Assembly: GCA_963932145.1 (NCBI GenBank)
Contig: OZ010578.1
Span: forward strand, 24,457,153-24,521,152
Reading direction: 5' to 3'
From: Acanthosepion lycidas
Taxonomy: Eukaryota > Mollusca > Cephalopoda > Sepiida > Sepiidae
DNA: 64,000 nucleotides
Made by a program: the position numbers and the translations under genes. Positions 45,206-57,437 of this stretch are shown here, piece by piece (positions within the stretch are counted from its first letter, which is position 1; every line of letters starts with the position of its first letter). The notes under the pieces were generated by a model, which saw nothing but the letters and a program-made list of their open reading frames with translations, made no database searches and was not told the origin of the DNA.

Positions 45206-46299
45206 ATAATTTATTTCCGGAATGACTTGTTAGTTTATATTTATACAATAACTGCAGTATAATCTTATGTATTCTGGAGTTATTTTTTTTTCTATAGCTT
45301 TAGACAAAAATGAGAGAATCCGTGTGAATCTATTTCTATAAGATAAAGGGAATCGGTTAATTAAAGCATTTTATTTAAGTAAGAGATAAATTAAAATTTG
45401 AATTACAAATTTAAAAGACCGTTAGGTGAAATATATTTTAAAAGTATCAAATTAAAAATAAAATAAGAAATAAAAATTCGTATGAAGAAACAAATATCTT
45501 ATAATTGCAAATCTTGTTCTATAATTGCATTTGGATATAAAATAAAAGAAAAGAACAGAAGCAACTGAGGAAATTGAATTACGTAACTAGGAAATGACCA
45601 AGACTATGAATGGAACAGAGAACAAGTCAGAATGTTGGTAGAAACAAGCGAAATTTAAAAAAAAATCCAGAAACGTGCGTCTCGTCATAAAAGTCAATCA
45701 GTCTTCAAACAAATTTTTACTACGTTAATAAAACACCGATTAAAATAAAAATAAATATATAAGATAAGAAATAAAAATAAAAAATAAAAATAAATAAAAA
45801 CAAGCAAAATAATTTAACCCAAATAAATAAACAAATAAACGACTTCCGGTAAAATAACCGTCAAAATAGACTACCCACAATGCACCATTGATCCAACGTG
45901 CAACTTTTGGATGACATTCCTATAATTATTGAACAATATAGTTCATGCCACATTGACGGAAAACCTACCAGTACAAAAGAATTATCTTATTACTATATTT
46001 GTACAAAAACGCACAACCTTAAAATTTAAAATTCAAACTCAGCGTTGCGACCGCACGTTCCAAAACAATAACACATTTCTCATAGCATTTTTTCGGATTA
46101 CATCTCTATTTTCGTTGTCCTCTTATTACCGAGAAGTAAAAACAAGAACAAATCTATTTCCATATCTGAAGATGTCTGTAGAAACAGACGAAAGCTTGTA
46201 AAAATTAAAAAGACCTTATGCAACTGGAATTTATAAACAGGGATCATATCATTCATATACAGGTTCGGGGTTAGTGTATCTTATTGAAATTGTTGTCCA
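45206..46299. other. Intergenic, A-rich, no gene recognised
   Basis: Long runs of AAATAAA-type sequence at 45720-45840. A 90-codon open frame at 45929-46201 shows no motif. Confidence 0.5.
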
Positions 46300-46630
46300 T
46301 TATGTCTGATCATGAGCCGTTCTAAAGTTTTATGTTTGCTTTAATTTCGAGTGAAAATAAAGACAAAAATTGTCCAACATTTGCATATTCTTTTATCAAG
46401 CTGGTCCTTGATCTAAGCTTTCCGCTCACATGAGCCATCTTCAGAGTGGTTATACGGACATTTAAAAAAAAGATATTCACCATGAAAAAGGATTTTTTTT
46501 ATGTTGACATGAAAGATTGCTATGCGACGATAACGGTCGCAGAATAGTAGGAGGCAGGTCATAAGTTCAAGTTGCAGTTCTATGACGTCATACCACGCTA
46601 GAGGCCGAAATATTAACACCAGAACTATAT
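46300..46630 (-). repeat. SINE-tail-like dispersed repeat (copy 2)
   Basis: Partner of 38999-39230 in the same orientation. On the - strand CTGAAGATGGCTCATGTGAGC is followed by GGAAAGC. Its reverse complement recurs at about 47690-47815 (GATCAAGGACCAACTTAATA; TTTATTTTCATCCGAAATTAAA), so copies face each other across 1.3 kb. Confidence 0.75.
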
Positions 46631-46972
46631 GTCTAGATGTTAATGTCTTGTGTCTAGTTTGAAATGTAATTTTTTTGAGTGTGTGTAGATGGCCTCCAAT
46701 ATCTGAGGGTTCTTTAAATCTACTACTTCTCTAGATGGGGAAACCTACTAGCTTTAACTTGTGTCTTTTTAATTATAATAGTGAATGCCCCAACGATATA
46801 AGTTAGCCGTTATAAAAAAAAACCCTAATCCAACGCACACAAATGATATCTTCTTCCAAAACCATATACTATAAAAGATTACACAACATTAAACAGTTAC
46901 TAATGTATTTCCTAATTTCTTTGTTAATCAACAAATTAAGATATGTCTATATTTCTGGGATGAGGTATTAGG

Positions 46973-47391
46973 TACAGTATTTACATTATGCGGACCATTG
47001 TCCTCATCTTTGTCGCCATATTTGTCACAACGTTTCGGCCGTTGTACGCTCCGGCCTTCTTTATCCACTGTGCCATGTGTCCTCAAGGACACATGGCACA
47101 GTGGATAAAGGCGTTGGTTAGATCCAGTGACAAACCCATAGAGTGTGAGTTCGATACCCGGTTAAGGCAGTGGAGAACTTTCAGAGGGAAAATTAGCAGG
47201 AGATAACTGATAACTGACATCCATCAAACATGGCACGTGGAACTAGAACAGTCTACCACAGGGATCGAAATAAAGGGTTCAGTTCGAAATTCCAACCACC
47301 TGAAGAAGGCCGGAGCGTACAACGGCCGAAACGTTGTGACAAATATGGCGACAAAGATGAGGACAACGGTCCGCATAATGTAAATACTGTA
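46973..47391. mobile_element. Palindromic SINE composite with tRNA-like head
   Basis: The + strand SINE runs from 47086 to 47391 or beyond. Its tRNA-like head has A-box TGGCACAGTGG (47093-47103) and B-box GAGTTCGATACCC (about 47148-47160), then a body and a tail with CTGAAGAAGGCCGG at 47300. Immediately 5' lies an inverted partial copy. 47060-47083 is the exact reverse complement of the first 24 bases of the head (2-base gap), and 46973-47059 is the reverse complement of the tail 47305-47391, with one mismatch in 87. The inverted copy lacks the 195-base body. Confidence 0.88.
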
Positions 47392-47879
47392 AATTAAAAT
47401 ATATCTCAATAAACTTAATAATACCTCAAACAAAAGTGTTAATATTAATAATAGTACTGTACGTCAAAATAAACATAACACTATTAACTTATAATAATTA
47501 CAAACATGATGAGACAACAGGCAAAAACGTAATAGGCAGAAATGCTAAACCCATTAATAATAATCAATAAGTTCAGCAGAAGCTCATCAAAATTTAAAAC
47601 AATTGACCTCATAGTCTCTAATAACCCTCAAACCACACACCTAAATGCTCTACAAAAAACAATGTAGTGTATGAATTTATATGTTCGTTCAGAGATCAAG
47701 GACCAACTTAATAAAAAAAATCCAAATGTTGGATAATTTATCTTTATTTTCATCCGAAATTAAAGCAAATATACGAACTTTAGTACGCCTTATGATCAGA
47801 CATAATAGATATTCATTGTCTGTTATATTTAACAATATATATATATATATAGGAAATCCATCTTAGAATTATAATTTAA
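47392..47879. other. AT-rich spacer with the inverted partner repeat at 47690-47815
   Basis: Holds the + strand partner of the 46.3 kb repeat; (AT)n at 47834-47851. Nothing else recognised. Confidence 0.55.
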
Positions 47880-50800
47880 TAATATTGTTTCCCCTCTCTG
47901 AAGTCGATTTGCAGTATTTGCGGAATCAAAAATAGAGAATAACGATCCGTTTGAAGTCCGTTTGAAGCGTAAAACTTTTTCCATGAATGAATCTATGGAA
48001 GTGTTTTACCGATAAAATTAGCCCTAAAGTTTCTTTTTTGATTTGGCCGCCCGCCTTTTACAAATGGTAATAGGGTCTTTGACGCATGTGCAATCGCTTT
48101 TACTTGACCGGTGTTTTCTTCATGTAATATTACGGCTCCTAAGTCCAAATTACTAGCGTCACTTGCAACAATAATATCCTTATTTGGATACTAATGCGTC
48201 ACACTTAAGTCTGACGTTAATATTTTTAAAATTTTCTAAATGGTTCTGTGACATTCAGTACTCCAGTTTCATTTAGAATTTTTGTTTTTAATAATACATT
48301 TAGAGAAGCACTTAACACGTGCATATTTGGAATAAAATTACCGTAGTAATTTGTTAGACTTAGGAATGTTTGTAGTGTCGACACATTTATTATGGGGGAC
48401 GTGTTCTTCCTTGCAGTTGACCTCGATGAGTCTGGTTTTCTACCCTTTCGCATCTATAACCTCTGCCGAATACTTAATTTTAGATAAAAATCCACATTTA
48501 TCCAAACTAAGTTTCAAGATATATTGTTTTATTTTATTCAAAACTTTCTTTAACATGTTCGGCATGTTGTTCTCGACATTCACTCTTAATTACAAAGCCT
48601 TCATGGTAGGCTATTGAGAAATCAACGTCATTCAATATCGTATCCATGATTTGCTATAAAATTCCTGGTGTGACCTTTATTTTGAAGGGTAGTCTGTTGA
48701 ATCTATACAGACCCTTATGCGTATTTATAGTTAAATCAAATTTTGAAACACTTTGCCGACATTTAATTTTTCGAATATGTCTTCAGGACTTGGCAGAGGG
48801 CAATTATATATTTCCAAACAATCGTTCAATCCTATAGAAAAATCTGTGCATCCTTAATTTTATTATTTTTCTTTTTCGTCTAAACGATAAGACTTGCCCA
48901 TTCACTGAAGTTCATTTTGCTCAACACGACTATTCACTCTAAGCGGTCTAATTCTTTACTAATGAAGGCTTCGGCTTCAAGATGTACTTTTTTTAAGCCT
49001 AATAATAGGCGTCACATTCTCTTTAAGATTGAATGTCGCTTTAGCTTTTGTGCACCTGCCAAGACGACTAGAAAAAAAATTCAAGCAATTTTATCTTTAA
49101 TTCTTTTAAAAAATTTTCCCCCGCTGTTTGAATTAACACTGACACTAGCAGAACGAATTAATTGGTTGATTGAAAAGGTTGCATGACTCAATCCAATCTA
49201 TACCAAACAGGTCCTGGTTTCATTTCATAAAGAATCATTTTAATTGTTATAGTTTTGCCAATACATGTCACATTTGTGTAAAATTCTTCAAAATTTAGTT
49301 TATTTCCTTTAATGCCATAAGCAATTTTTTCGTCGTGAATAAAGTTGGTATGCCAATTTCTTTTCCAAGTTCATTTATCAATGTCAGATCTGAACCAGTT
49401 TCCAATTGGAAATTAATATTTTTATTGTTCGTCTGTACATTTACAAATTTTCTTTCGATTTTTATTTCTTTGTTTTCCATTCTATTTGAGTTAACTGCAT
49501 TTTTCATTTTTGATTTAAAATTTTTACTTTTGGGTTTTCTACAATGCTTTTGCTTATATCTTTTTTGTCACAATTAAAACATTCTTTCCTTCTAAATGCA
49601 CATTCCTTGTAATAACGATTCTGTCTACAGCCATAACAAGGATTTATTTTGAGGGCAAAATTTTCTTTATGTTGTCTTTTTTAACTGCCTGAAATTTTGA
49701 CACTTTGTGTTCTACCTTTTCCGTAATGAAGATTTTCTATTCGTTCGCATTCTTCTGTGACCATTGCAGACTGATTTTTGGATTTTGTTCTAATTCAGAT
49801 AAAATTCTGGTTCTAATATCGCCATTTTCTGGAGTTGTCAGTTCTTTTACAAAATCAAACACTTAAAACATATCAGGAGTAAGTTCTTTTAATTTAAACT
49901 TTTCACACTTTCTATTGACAATCCCTGCAAAAGTCGAATAATCCCTTCCACGTATTTTGTAAGGTTTAAACACTGCCATTTTTGAGCTGAATAGAGAACT
50001 TTTCTCCCACAAAATTTTGTTTAGAATTAACATAGTCACCTCGAAAGATATTTCCCATGATTTCTCGGAAGTATGTAGGTCGCATACTTTTCGTGTTCAT
50101 TTACACTAAATTTTCCGAGCAAAAGGCGTATTTTCTTTTCGTCCGACCACGTAGCGAAATCTTTTTTCAAAAACCTCTTTATAACGTCTAAGATACAATT
50201 GCAAAAGTTGCCTCCTCCTCCTTAGGACTAGACTTGAACTCGTCAACTGAATTTATCACTGGATCCTGAGAAAAAGAATTTGCATTGCTTTACTTTTTTT
50301 TCCTTTTTCAACGCTAACCATTCGAACATTTTTTCAAACCGTTCGTTTTGTTTTTCACAGCGTTCCTCGTCCAAACGTCGTTGTTCTTCTAACCGTTCAT
50401 TTCGTTTATGCTGGATTTTCATGAATTCCACCATTGCTTCTTTTAAATCCTCCATGTTTCTTTGAAGAGACAAAATTTAACTGACCAAACAATTTCCTAC
50501 TCTTTCTCTCCCGTAAAACGTTACTGAATAAATAAAATTTATTCGCGTTTTTAACGTCAAACTGGTATGCAGGCTTGGAATTAATCCGAGGTTGAAACAG
50601 TTTTACTCGTTGACTCCTCAGTATTTCCCCGAAACCTCCCCACAAATTTGGAATGTGGGATAAGGCCGGTTTTATACGTGGGGCATTTCCAGCTCGTAGG
50701 CCCGGGCGAAAATTGCCCATAGATTCCTATAAACGAGACGAGATGCTGCCCTTCGGCATAGCCTCGTCTGGGTTCCTCTCCGCCCAGAGGTATATAGTTG

Positions 50801-50880
50801 ACAAGCAAAGTTAACTGTAATTGTCAACTCCTTTCCCTCAGTAAGAAAGAGGGAGCGGGAGAGTGCTGTTTAAATAGTCT
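47880..50880 (-). mobile_element. Ty3/gypsy-like LTR retroelement 1, 5' two thirds, decayed
   Basis: Domain order on the - strand: Glu/Arg-rich gag start (50473-50243, KRNERLEEQRRLDEERCEKQ), decayed nucleocapsid region (Cys codons around 49570-49640), an aspartic-protease segment (49507-49295, INFQLETGSDLTLINELGKE, with ETGSD where DTGSD is expected), decayed RT, and the RT connection (48453-48226, LQTFLSLTNYYGNFIPNMHV). 50500-50880 is GC-richer non-coding DNA that could be the 5' LTR and leader. No integrase in this copy. Inactive. Confidence 0.8.
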
Positions 50881-52229
50881 TAGATAAGTTAATCTTGTGG
50901 GTGTATTCAGCTACTCCATAAATAATTTCATTACAAAAAGGTTGAAGACTGAATAAGTGGCAACAGCAGTGAAGACTGTGCAAACACTGGCAAAACTAAA
51001 GTTCAAAAAGAGATACGAGAACACTGACTCTCACAGGTGTGCTCCAGAAAAGGGTCCAAAAAAGTGTAATACTTACGAAGGCTTTTCAATAAGAATCCTG
51101 TCAATAATCAAGTTGTCAAAAAATTTCCATATCTCTGATATCTTCTTTGTGTCTTTACACGACAATTAGTGTTATTTTGCACTTTTTATTCAAATAAATT
51201 TAGGGTGCTTATCCCTAGATTTGATAAGATTTTAGTGTTTTTTTTTTAATTTTTTTTTTTATTCTTAATGCTTCCAGAATTTGTAGTCCTTTTTAACAGT
51301 TTATTTGTAAGTGTATTTTCATCTTATTGGTAAAGATTTTTCTGATTGCTTGCGTTTTTTAGGAGTGGGTATGATATACGATTTAATTGAACTATTATCA
51401 AATGCATGGGGACGTTACAGACACACACAGACACACAGACACAGACACACAGACACAGACACACACACGCGCGCACGCATACACTTATTTATATTTCTTT
51501 ACGATGTTTCCAGATCCTGAAAATCGAACCATCGCGAAATTTTGATTCAGTCTTCGATAAGCATCCTGAACATTTAATATATTTGATACAATGACATTTA
51601 TATACCGTTATAAAAGTTATTTAAGTTGCTTAATTGTTTCTAATTGGTGCATTAATAATTTCAGAAGGATTGAAGACTGAATTAGTGGCAAGAGCACAGC
51701 TGACTGGCAAGACGAGAGCCCGTAAGGAGAGACGATAAAATTAGTCTCAGAACAAAGTTGTATGTTTGACTCTCACTCTATTATCTCAGACAACGAAAAC
51801 ATAATAATGAAAAAAGCAAAAGAAAAAGTATTTTAAAGAGCCTCAATTCGAAGTTGTCGAGGCTGGTTGGAAAACTGTGGAGGAGTGTGATGTAAGTTTT
51901 AATCTCAACGATGTCTCTGTCATGCCGACTTTCAGGAAATTAAGAAATAAATTAACCTACGTCAACACCAAGTTCAACCATCCAGTCATTGAGCATTGAG
52001 TACAGGTTTTCAAAACATCCCCAAATCGCTGACATACTTAACATTAAATAAGATTACAGGTTGGCATCATAAGGTGAAGGGCATAATACTGTTTTGAAGT
52101 TTAGAGAACATGAACTTGTTATAGCAGTAAATAAAGTACACAAGAGAAAATAAAGTACACAGCAGAAGAAGAAAAATAATAAAGTGGTGTGTACAATATT
52201 GTCAATAAGAATACGGTAAAATCAGCTAC
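50881..52229. other. Intergenic between the two LTR elements; short duplicate
   Basis: AAGG(T/A)TTGAAGACTGAAT(A/T)AGTGGCAA occurs at 50938 and 51664, so part is duplicated. A (CA)n/(GACACA)n run lies at 51418-51480. No gene. Confidence 0.5.
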
Positions 52230-53795
52230 AGTTGAATTTAATATTTTATTGAGTAAGCATATAAAGAAAAAAATGCAAAGGATAAAACACATTAAATTGA
52301 AGAAAAAAGAATAGAAAAATAAACGAATAAATGAATTGTAATAACAAAAGAGAGCAAGAGAAGGCTTAAGGAAAGTTTATTCTGTTTATAATAATTGATA
52401 GAAGCGTACTATTTACAGTCCTCTATATCGAAATAGTTCTCCAAAAGGAGGTAATTATACAACAAGGGAGATTACTTTATTATAGTCTTCCCCTATTATT
52501 TTAATCATGCGAGATGAATTTGCTCCATTGTCCAGGCGTTTTGCGGTTTCTGTTAGAATTTCTTGGTAGTTTGGTATTGTGAGTAGGATCAAGACTCTAG
52601 GTTTCCGGGTCTGAAGACACACAGGGATCGATTTTCTCTCTCCGTCCTGAGTTGATATAAACTCGTCTTCCTCTGCGTGTAGGTTGTTGTGATTCTGAAA
52701 ACAGGGGTTACTAATCGGTTTGGGGATGGGCTCGTTTCTGAGCAATTAAACGATCGTCCACATTTGACATACTCTAGGCCTTCTGGGATTCCAGAAACGA
52801 TATGGACTCTGTATCTGATGCTTGCAGTGAGTCTGATTTACCTTTAACCGCAGTGTTTTGAGATGTATGCCCTTAATCGCAAAATATATTAGTTACAGGT
52901 AAATCCCTTCGGGTGCAAGGTCTGTGAGGGTAACAGTGGATTCTTTTCCATCCGAGTGTGGCACCAGGGCATAATGCGGATTTGCTTCGATTAGCTCCAC
53001 TTCATTTGTGAATAGGTCATTTTTTATCATGACGTTTCAGGTTTCGAGAGCCATGAAGAAAGCAAAGTTCCCGCCCAGCTTCTTCATTGAAATGGTTGAA
53101 AACTCTCGCGAGGCGTAGTGTTTGTGGGTGTACATAGGGGCGTTCTAATGGCGTACAGAGATTCGCGGAGGAGATCTTGCCAGTGGGAGATCGGACATTT
53201 GAGGTTGGCGGTGGCCAGTTGTATGCATTTCCATATTATTTGCATTGGCAATTAACCTGTGGTGTAATTGCCAATGCGAACTACCCTGTTTGCCTTGTGG
53301 CCACTCCTCGTTCACAAAAAAAAAATTGTCTCAGCTGCTCAGACATGAAAGAGGCTCCACGGTCTGAATGGATGTAAGCTGGAACCCCAAGAATGGCAAA
53401 TAAAGAGCATAAGCACTGTATCACCGAATTTGCTGATATGTTCGGACAATGAAATGCGAATGGGAATCGCTAATATTCACCGATGGTGGTTAGCATATAA
53501 CGATTTCTATTTTTCGATAGCAGGGGACCCTTGAAATCTATGTTTGTTCTCTCAAATGATTCAATGGCTGGATGCGGTTGGTGTTCTGCGCATATTCTAC
53601 ATGATTTTATCATTTGTTTTGTTACGTCGTCCGTGGAATATTGTAGATTTTTGGTCTGTACCACATGTGTCATCCTGTGTTATATTTGGGTGGCACAGTT
53701 CATTGTGTAGGGTACGAAGCTCAACCGTGTTTGGTATTGAGCTACATACCCTCTATAGTGCGTCTACTACCGCATTCTCTTTACCAGGTTGGTAG

Positions 53796-53885
53796 ATCGC
53801 ATAAAAAAAAAACAAGACAAAAAAAAAAAAAAAAACAAGACAAAAAAAAAGAAAAAAAAGTACAAACAAAAAAAAAAAAAAAAAC
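53796..53885. repeat. A-rich tract inside LTR element 2
   Basis: A runs punctuated by C and G (AAAAACAAGACAAAAAA). A second pure A run of about 31 lies at 54099-54131. Confidence 0.9.
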
Positions 53886-54100
53886 CCAGGAAAGTTCAAT
53901 TTTCCATCTCGCAATTTTGTCATTCTTAATTTTACTTACTGCTCTGGTATTAAACATGAACGCGACCAATTTTTGATCAGTAATTATTCTAAAATACCGT
54001 CCGATTAAATAGTCTTTTCATTTTGTGGGTTCCTTTTCTATAGCATAAGCTTCTTTTTCAATTGCTGAGTGTCGCTGTTCCGAACGCGACAAGGTCCTTG

Positions 54101-54134
<34 letters not shown>

Positions 54135-55439
54135 ACAGGGCGTCTAGATTGCGTTAAAAAAGCAGCAGTTGCACAACTGGACACATCTGTCTCCACTACC
54201 AGAGGGATACAGGGTCTATAGCCGTAATCACTGAGTTGACTGTATCATTTTTAAGTATTTTAAAAGCCTCCATTGCTGCGGAAGAAAGAGGAAAACTATT
54301 CGTTTGTATCAATGGGTTTATTTTGTTTGAAAAAGAAGCAATTTTTTGGGAGTAATGTGCAAACATGCCTACAGCTCATTTTACGCACGGAAATTATTAG
54401 GAATTGGAAATGTTAGTAGAGGTTTCAATCTTCCCGGATCTGGTGACATAGAACCTCTGCTCACGGTGTACCCTAGTAAATTAATAGTGTCTACGCTAAA
54501 AAAAAACATTTATCATTATTTGATGTGATATTATATTTCTCAATGGCCTCCATAAAATGTTTCAGATTTTGATTTTGATTTGTATGTTTGTGTTCACATA
54601 GGATTACATTATCAATGTACAAAAAGTACCTTCACATTTTTCGTCACTAATAATTTTGTCCATAATCCGCGGGAGGCTGGTAACGCCATTCGTTACTTTA
54701 AATGGTATGCTTTTAAACTGGTAGAAACGACCATTTGCCTCAGAAGCTGTGTAGACCCGATCGACTCGTTTGATAGCCACTTGGTGATAGACGCTTTTGA
54801 GATCTAACATGCTGTACACTTTGTATGTGGCAATTTCGCTTATAATTTCATCTGTGGTAGTGGGTAAGCGTCTAATAGGGTAAACCTATTTATGCTTTGA
54901 GAGTAATCAATTACTAGTGTCTTTTTGTGGTTCTCAGAAGATGTTACTAACACCAGGGCTCTCCATTGAAACTAGTTTCGATGATTCCTTCATCAAGCAC
55001 TTTTTTTTTTTATAAAATGTTTCTTCTAAAGTGAGTACCATCTCGACTTCATCGATACAGGCTTGCAGTCTGGAGATAAATTATTGAAGGGTGACGGGTT
55101 CTGGACATTGACTGCTGTTAGGCAACAAATGCTAAGGGCTGGTTTGGGACTTCCAAAATGAATGTCGCTACGAGAATGATGCTGAAGAAAAGTATCACAT
55201 ATCTAGTATCACATCACTACAGAGGTTCTTCATTACAGAGAATTTGATATTTCTATACGAAATATTTTTAAATGTAAGCTAACCAGACAGTATTCAATCA
55301 CCTGTAATGATAGAGAAGCATTTCACGAGTAGAACAGGGAAAGATTTTCTTCAAAGGGAGGTAATCACAAAACAAGGGAGCTTACTCCATATTACTTTAT
55401 TACCAAATAAATAACTAAATGAAGAAAAAAGAGCGAAAG

Positions 55440-56150
55440 GGAGTGTTTTATTTAGATAACATTGGAACAAATGTAGATACAAAGAAAATACGTAAAATTA
55501 AGACAGAAAGAAAGGATGGAAGAAAGAAAGAAAGAAAGAAAGAAAAGATATTTTATTGAGTTAGTATATAAACAAAAAAGATGCAAAGAAAAACATTAAA
55601 CTAAGAAAAAGAATAGAAAATAAATGAATAAATAAATGAAATAAAAAAAGAAAGAATGAATGAAAGAAAGAAATATGATATTTTTATTGAGTTACCACAT
55701 AAAAAATAGAAAATAAAAAAATAGATGCAAAGGAAAAATACATTAAATTATGAAAGAAAGAAATAACAAACATTTATTGAGCTAATTTATGAACAAAAAT
55801 ACATGCAAAGAAAGAAATTCAGAAATATATATTTTATTTGGTTAGCATATAAGCAAAAAAGATGAGAAGGAAAAACAAATTAAATTAAAAAAAGAATAGA
55901 AAACAAATAAACGAATGAATAAAAACAGAATGAACGAATGAAGTATGAAAGAAAGAGAGGAGATATTTTGTTTAATAATCATGTGAAATATAGACGCAAA
56001 GGAAAAATACATTAAATTATGAAAGAAATAATAAAAAAAGAAAAGACATTATATTGAGTTTGCATATAAACAAACAAAAAAAACATTAAATTATGAGAGA
56101 AAGGAAGAAAGAAAGAAACGTGCAACAGTTTATGGAGCTACCTTGTAATC
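55440..56150. repeat. Degenerate A-rich tandem repeat, about 80-110 bp units
   Basis: TTTATTGAGTTA(G/C)(C/T)ATATAAACAAAAAAGATGCAAAG and GAAAGAAAGAAA blocks alternate five or six times. A single related unit lies at 52240-52350 on the other side of LTR element 2. Confidence 0.75.
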
Positions 56151-56156
56151 AGATAT

Positions 56157-56260
56157 ATTAAGTTGGTGGAAAAATAATGACGTAATAATGTCGTTTTTGA
56201 CGTATTTTTTAACGTCAAAAAAACGACATAATTACGTCATTATTTTTGCACCGACCTAAT
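56157..56260. mobile_element. mariner-type MITE copy D
   Basis: Full-length palindrome with slightly diverged TIRs (TTAAGTTGGTGGAAAAATAA and the complement of ATTAGGTCGGTGC). It shares the GACGT core with copies A, C and F. Confidence 0.88.
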
Positions 56261-56277
56261 ACATGCAAAGGAAAAAT

Positions 56278-56350
56278 ATTAGGTTGGTGCAAAAATAATG
56301 ACGTAATAATGTCGTTTTTTGACGTTAAAAAATACGTCAAAAAACGACAT
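56278..56350. mobile_element. mariner-type MITE copy E, truncated at an RLE-LINE junction
   Basis: Starts ATTAGGTTGGTGCAAAAATA, 17 bases after copy D. Its central loop is inverted relative to the other copies, and it stops at ACGACAT, where family A LINE sequence begins. The right TIR is absent. Confidence 0.85.
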
Positions 56351-57390
56351 CTGGTACTAAATACTGAGCTAAACACCATGGCTGTCCCTGTGGTGCAATG
56401 CAGCTTTAATATCCTTAACTGGACCATAGCTGAAATTAAGCAAATGGACGCCAAAACAAGAAAGCTTGTCACTTGCTACAGCATGCATCATCCCAAAGCT
56501 GATGTTGATCGTCTGTATGTGCCCAGATCCGGAGGACGCTGAGGATTAGTTCAACTAGAACTGTCCTATAAAACTACAACAATTAGCCTCTAAAGATACT
56601 TGGAAACTACAGAAAACTGGATGATGTGTCAAAGAACATGAAAGTAGTAAGCGTCTTTACTCCATAATAAAGGAAGCCAACAAATTTAAAATGGAATTTC
56701 AAATAGGTGCAGAAATACAAATAAAGCGCAGTACACCGGCTGAAGCTGCAAAATACTTAAAAAAGCAAGCAAAGACAAATGCAACCGATCAGATACAGAA
56801 ACAATGGCAAGATAAACCGCTTCATGGCCAATACTCTGCCCGTACCAAACAAGCTGACGTAGACGAAACCCGTACCCATCAGTCGCTACGTAGTGCAGGG
56901 TTGAAAGCTGAAACTGAAGGTTTTATCCTTGCTGCACAGGACGAATGCTTGTTAACTAGGAATTATCAAGCACATATACTAAAATATTGAGTTAGTCCAA
57001 AATGCAAATTCTGTGATAAATATCCAGAAAAAAATTGAGTCCCTTCAGACTGCAATGTATCTTTGAAGATATTCAAAAAGCTGTCAAAATACAAGGACTT
57101 TGAAATAGAAATCTCAAAAATGTGGCATAGGGAACATTAACAATCCCTGTTGTAGTTGGAGCCCTAGGATTGGTTGGAAAAGACTCCGGTAGATTAATTG
57201 AAGGGATTCCTAGAAGTCCACACCTCAAAGAGTTACAAAAAATTGTTCTGACAAGTATAGCCCACATTTTACGAAGGGCTTTATCTATGTCATTTTTTTT
57301 TGTCAGTGAAAAGTGTCATGATGCCATATCTAACCTTAGGTCCCTGGGCGGGACCCGGAAAGAAATGTGTAAACGCCAGAAATCAAAGGA

Positions 57391-57434
<44 letters not shown>
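56351..57434 (+). mobile_element. RLE-type LINE family A, second copy with (TAA)n tail
   Basis: Begins at the TACTAAATACTGA(A/G)CTAAAC position (equals 42373 in the best copy). It keeps NILNWTIAEIKQMDAKTRKL, ADVDRLYVPRSGG, a segment with GQYSARTKQADVDETRTHQ, and ILAAQDECLLTRNYQAHILK, then an internal deletion after the zinc finger (joining at about 57033). The C-terminus and the 3' UTR (GGGACCCGGAAAGAAATG) follow, then (AAT)n at 57391-57434. Confidence 0.88.

Positions 57435-57435
<1 letters not shown>

Positions 57436-57437
<2 letters not shown>

Larger units (their letters stand above)
52230..56156 (-). mobile_element. Ty3/gypsy-like LTR retroelement 2 (RT-RNaseH-integrase), decayed
   Basis: Domain order on the - strand: RT core (54819-54604: MYSMLDLKSVYHQVAIKRVD, GRFYQFKSIPFKVTNGVTSL), the palm as YIDN at 54619-54608 in the next frame, decayed RNase H (about 54.3-53.8 kb), integrase zinc-binding segment (MIKSCRICAEHQPHP, 53673-53470), the integrase core text PAYIHSDRGASFMSEQLRQF near 53380-53320, and a C-terminal part to 52455. 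GGAGGTAAT(T/C)A(T/C)A(C/A)AACAAGGGAG recurs at 52448 and 55360, as candidate LTR sequence flanking the body. Outside it both sides carry similar A-rich repeats (52240-52350 and 55440-56140). The YxDN palm suggests the CsRn1-type lineage, which is inference. Confidence 0.78.

Noticed and set aside
47086..47165. Functional tRNA gene
   Set aside because: Head of a SINE: it continues into a SINE body and tail and lacks a proper acceptor stem.
50406..50808. Two open frames on the - strand of 104 and 75 codons upstream of the gag start
   Set aside because: They lie in the likely LTR/leader of LTR element 1, have no gag-like motif and overlap each other.
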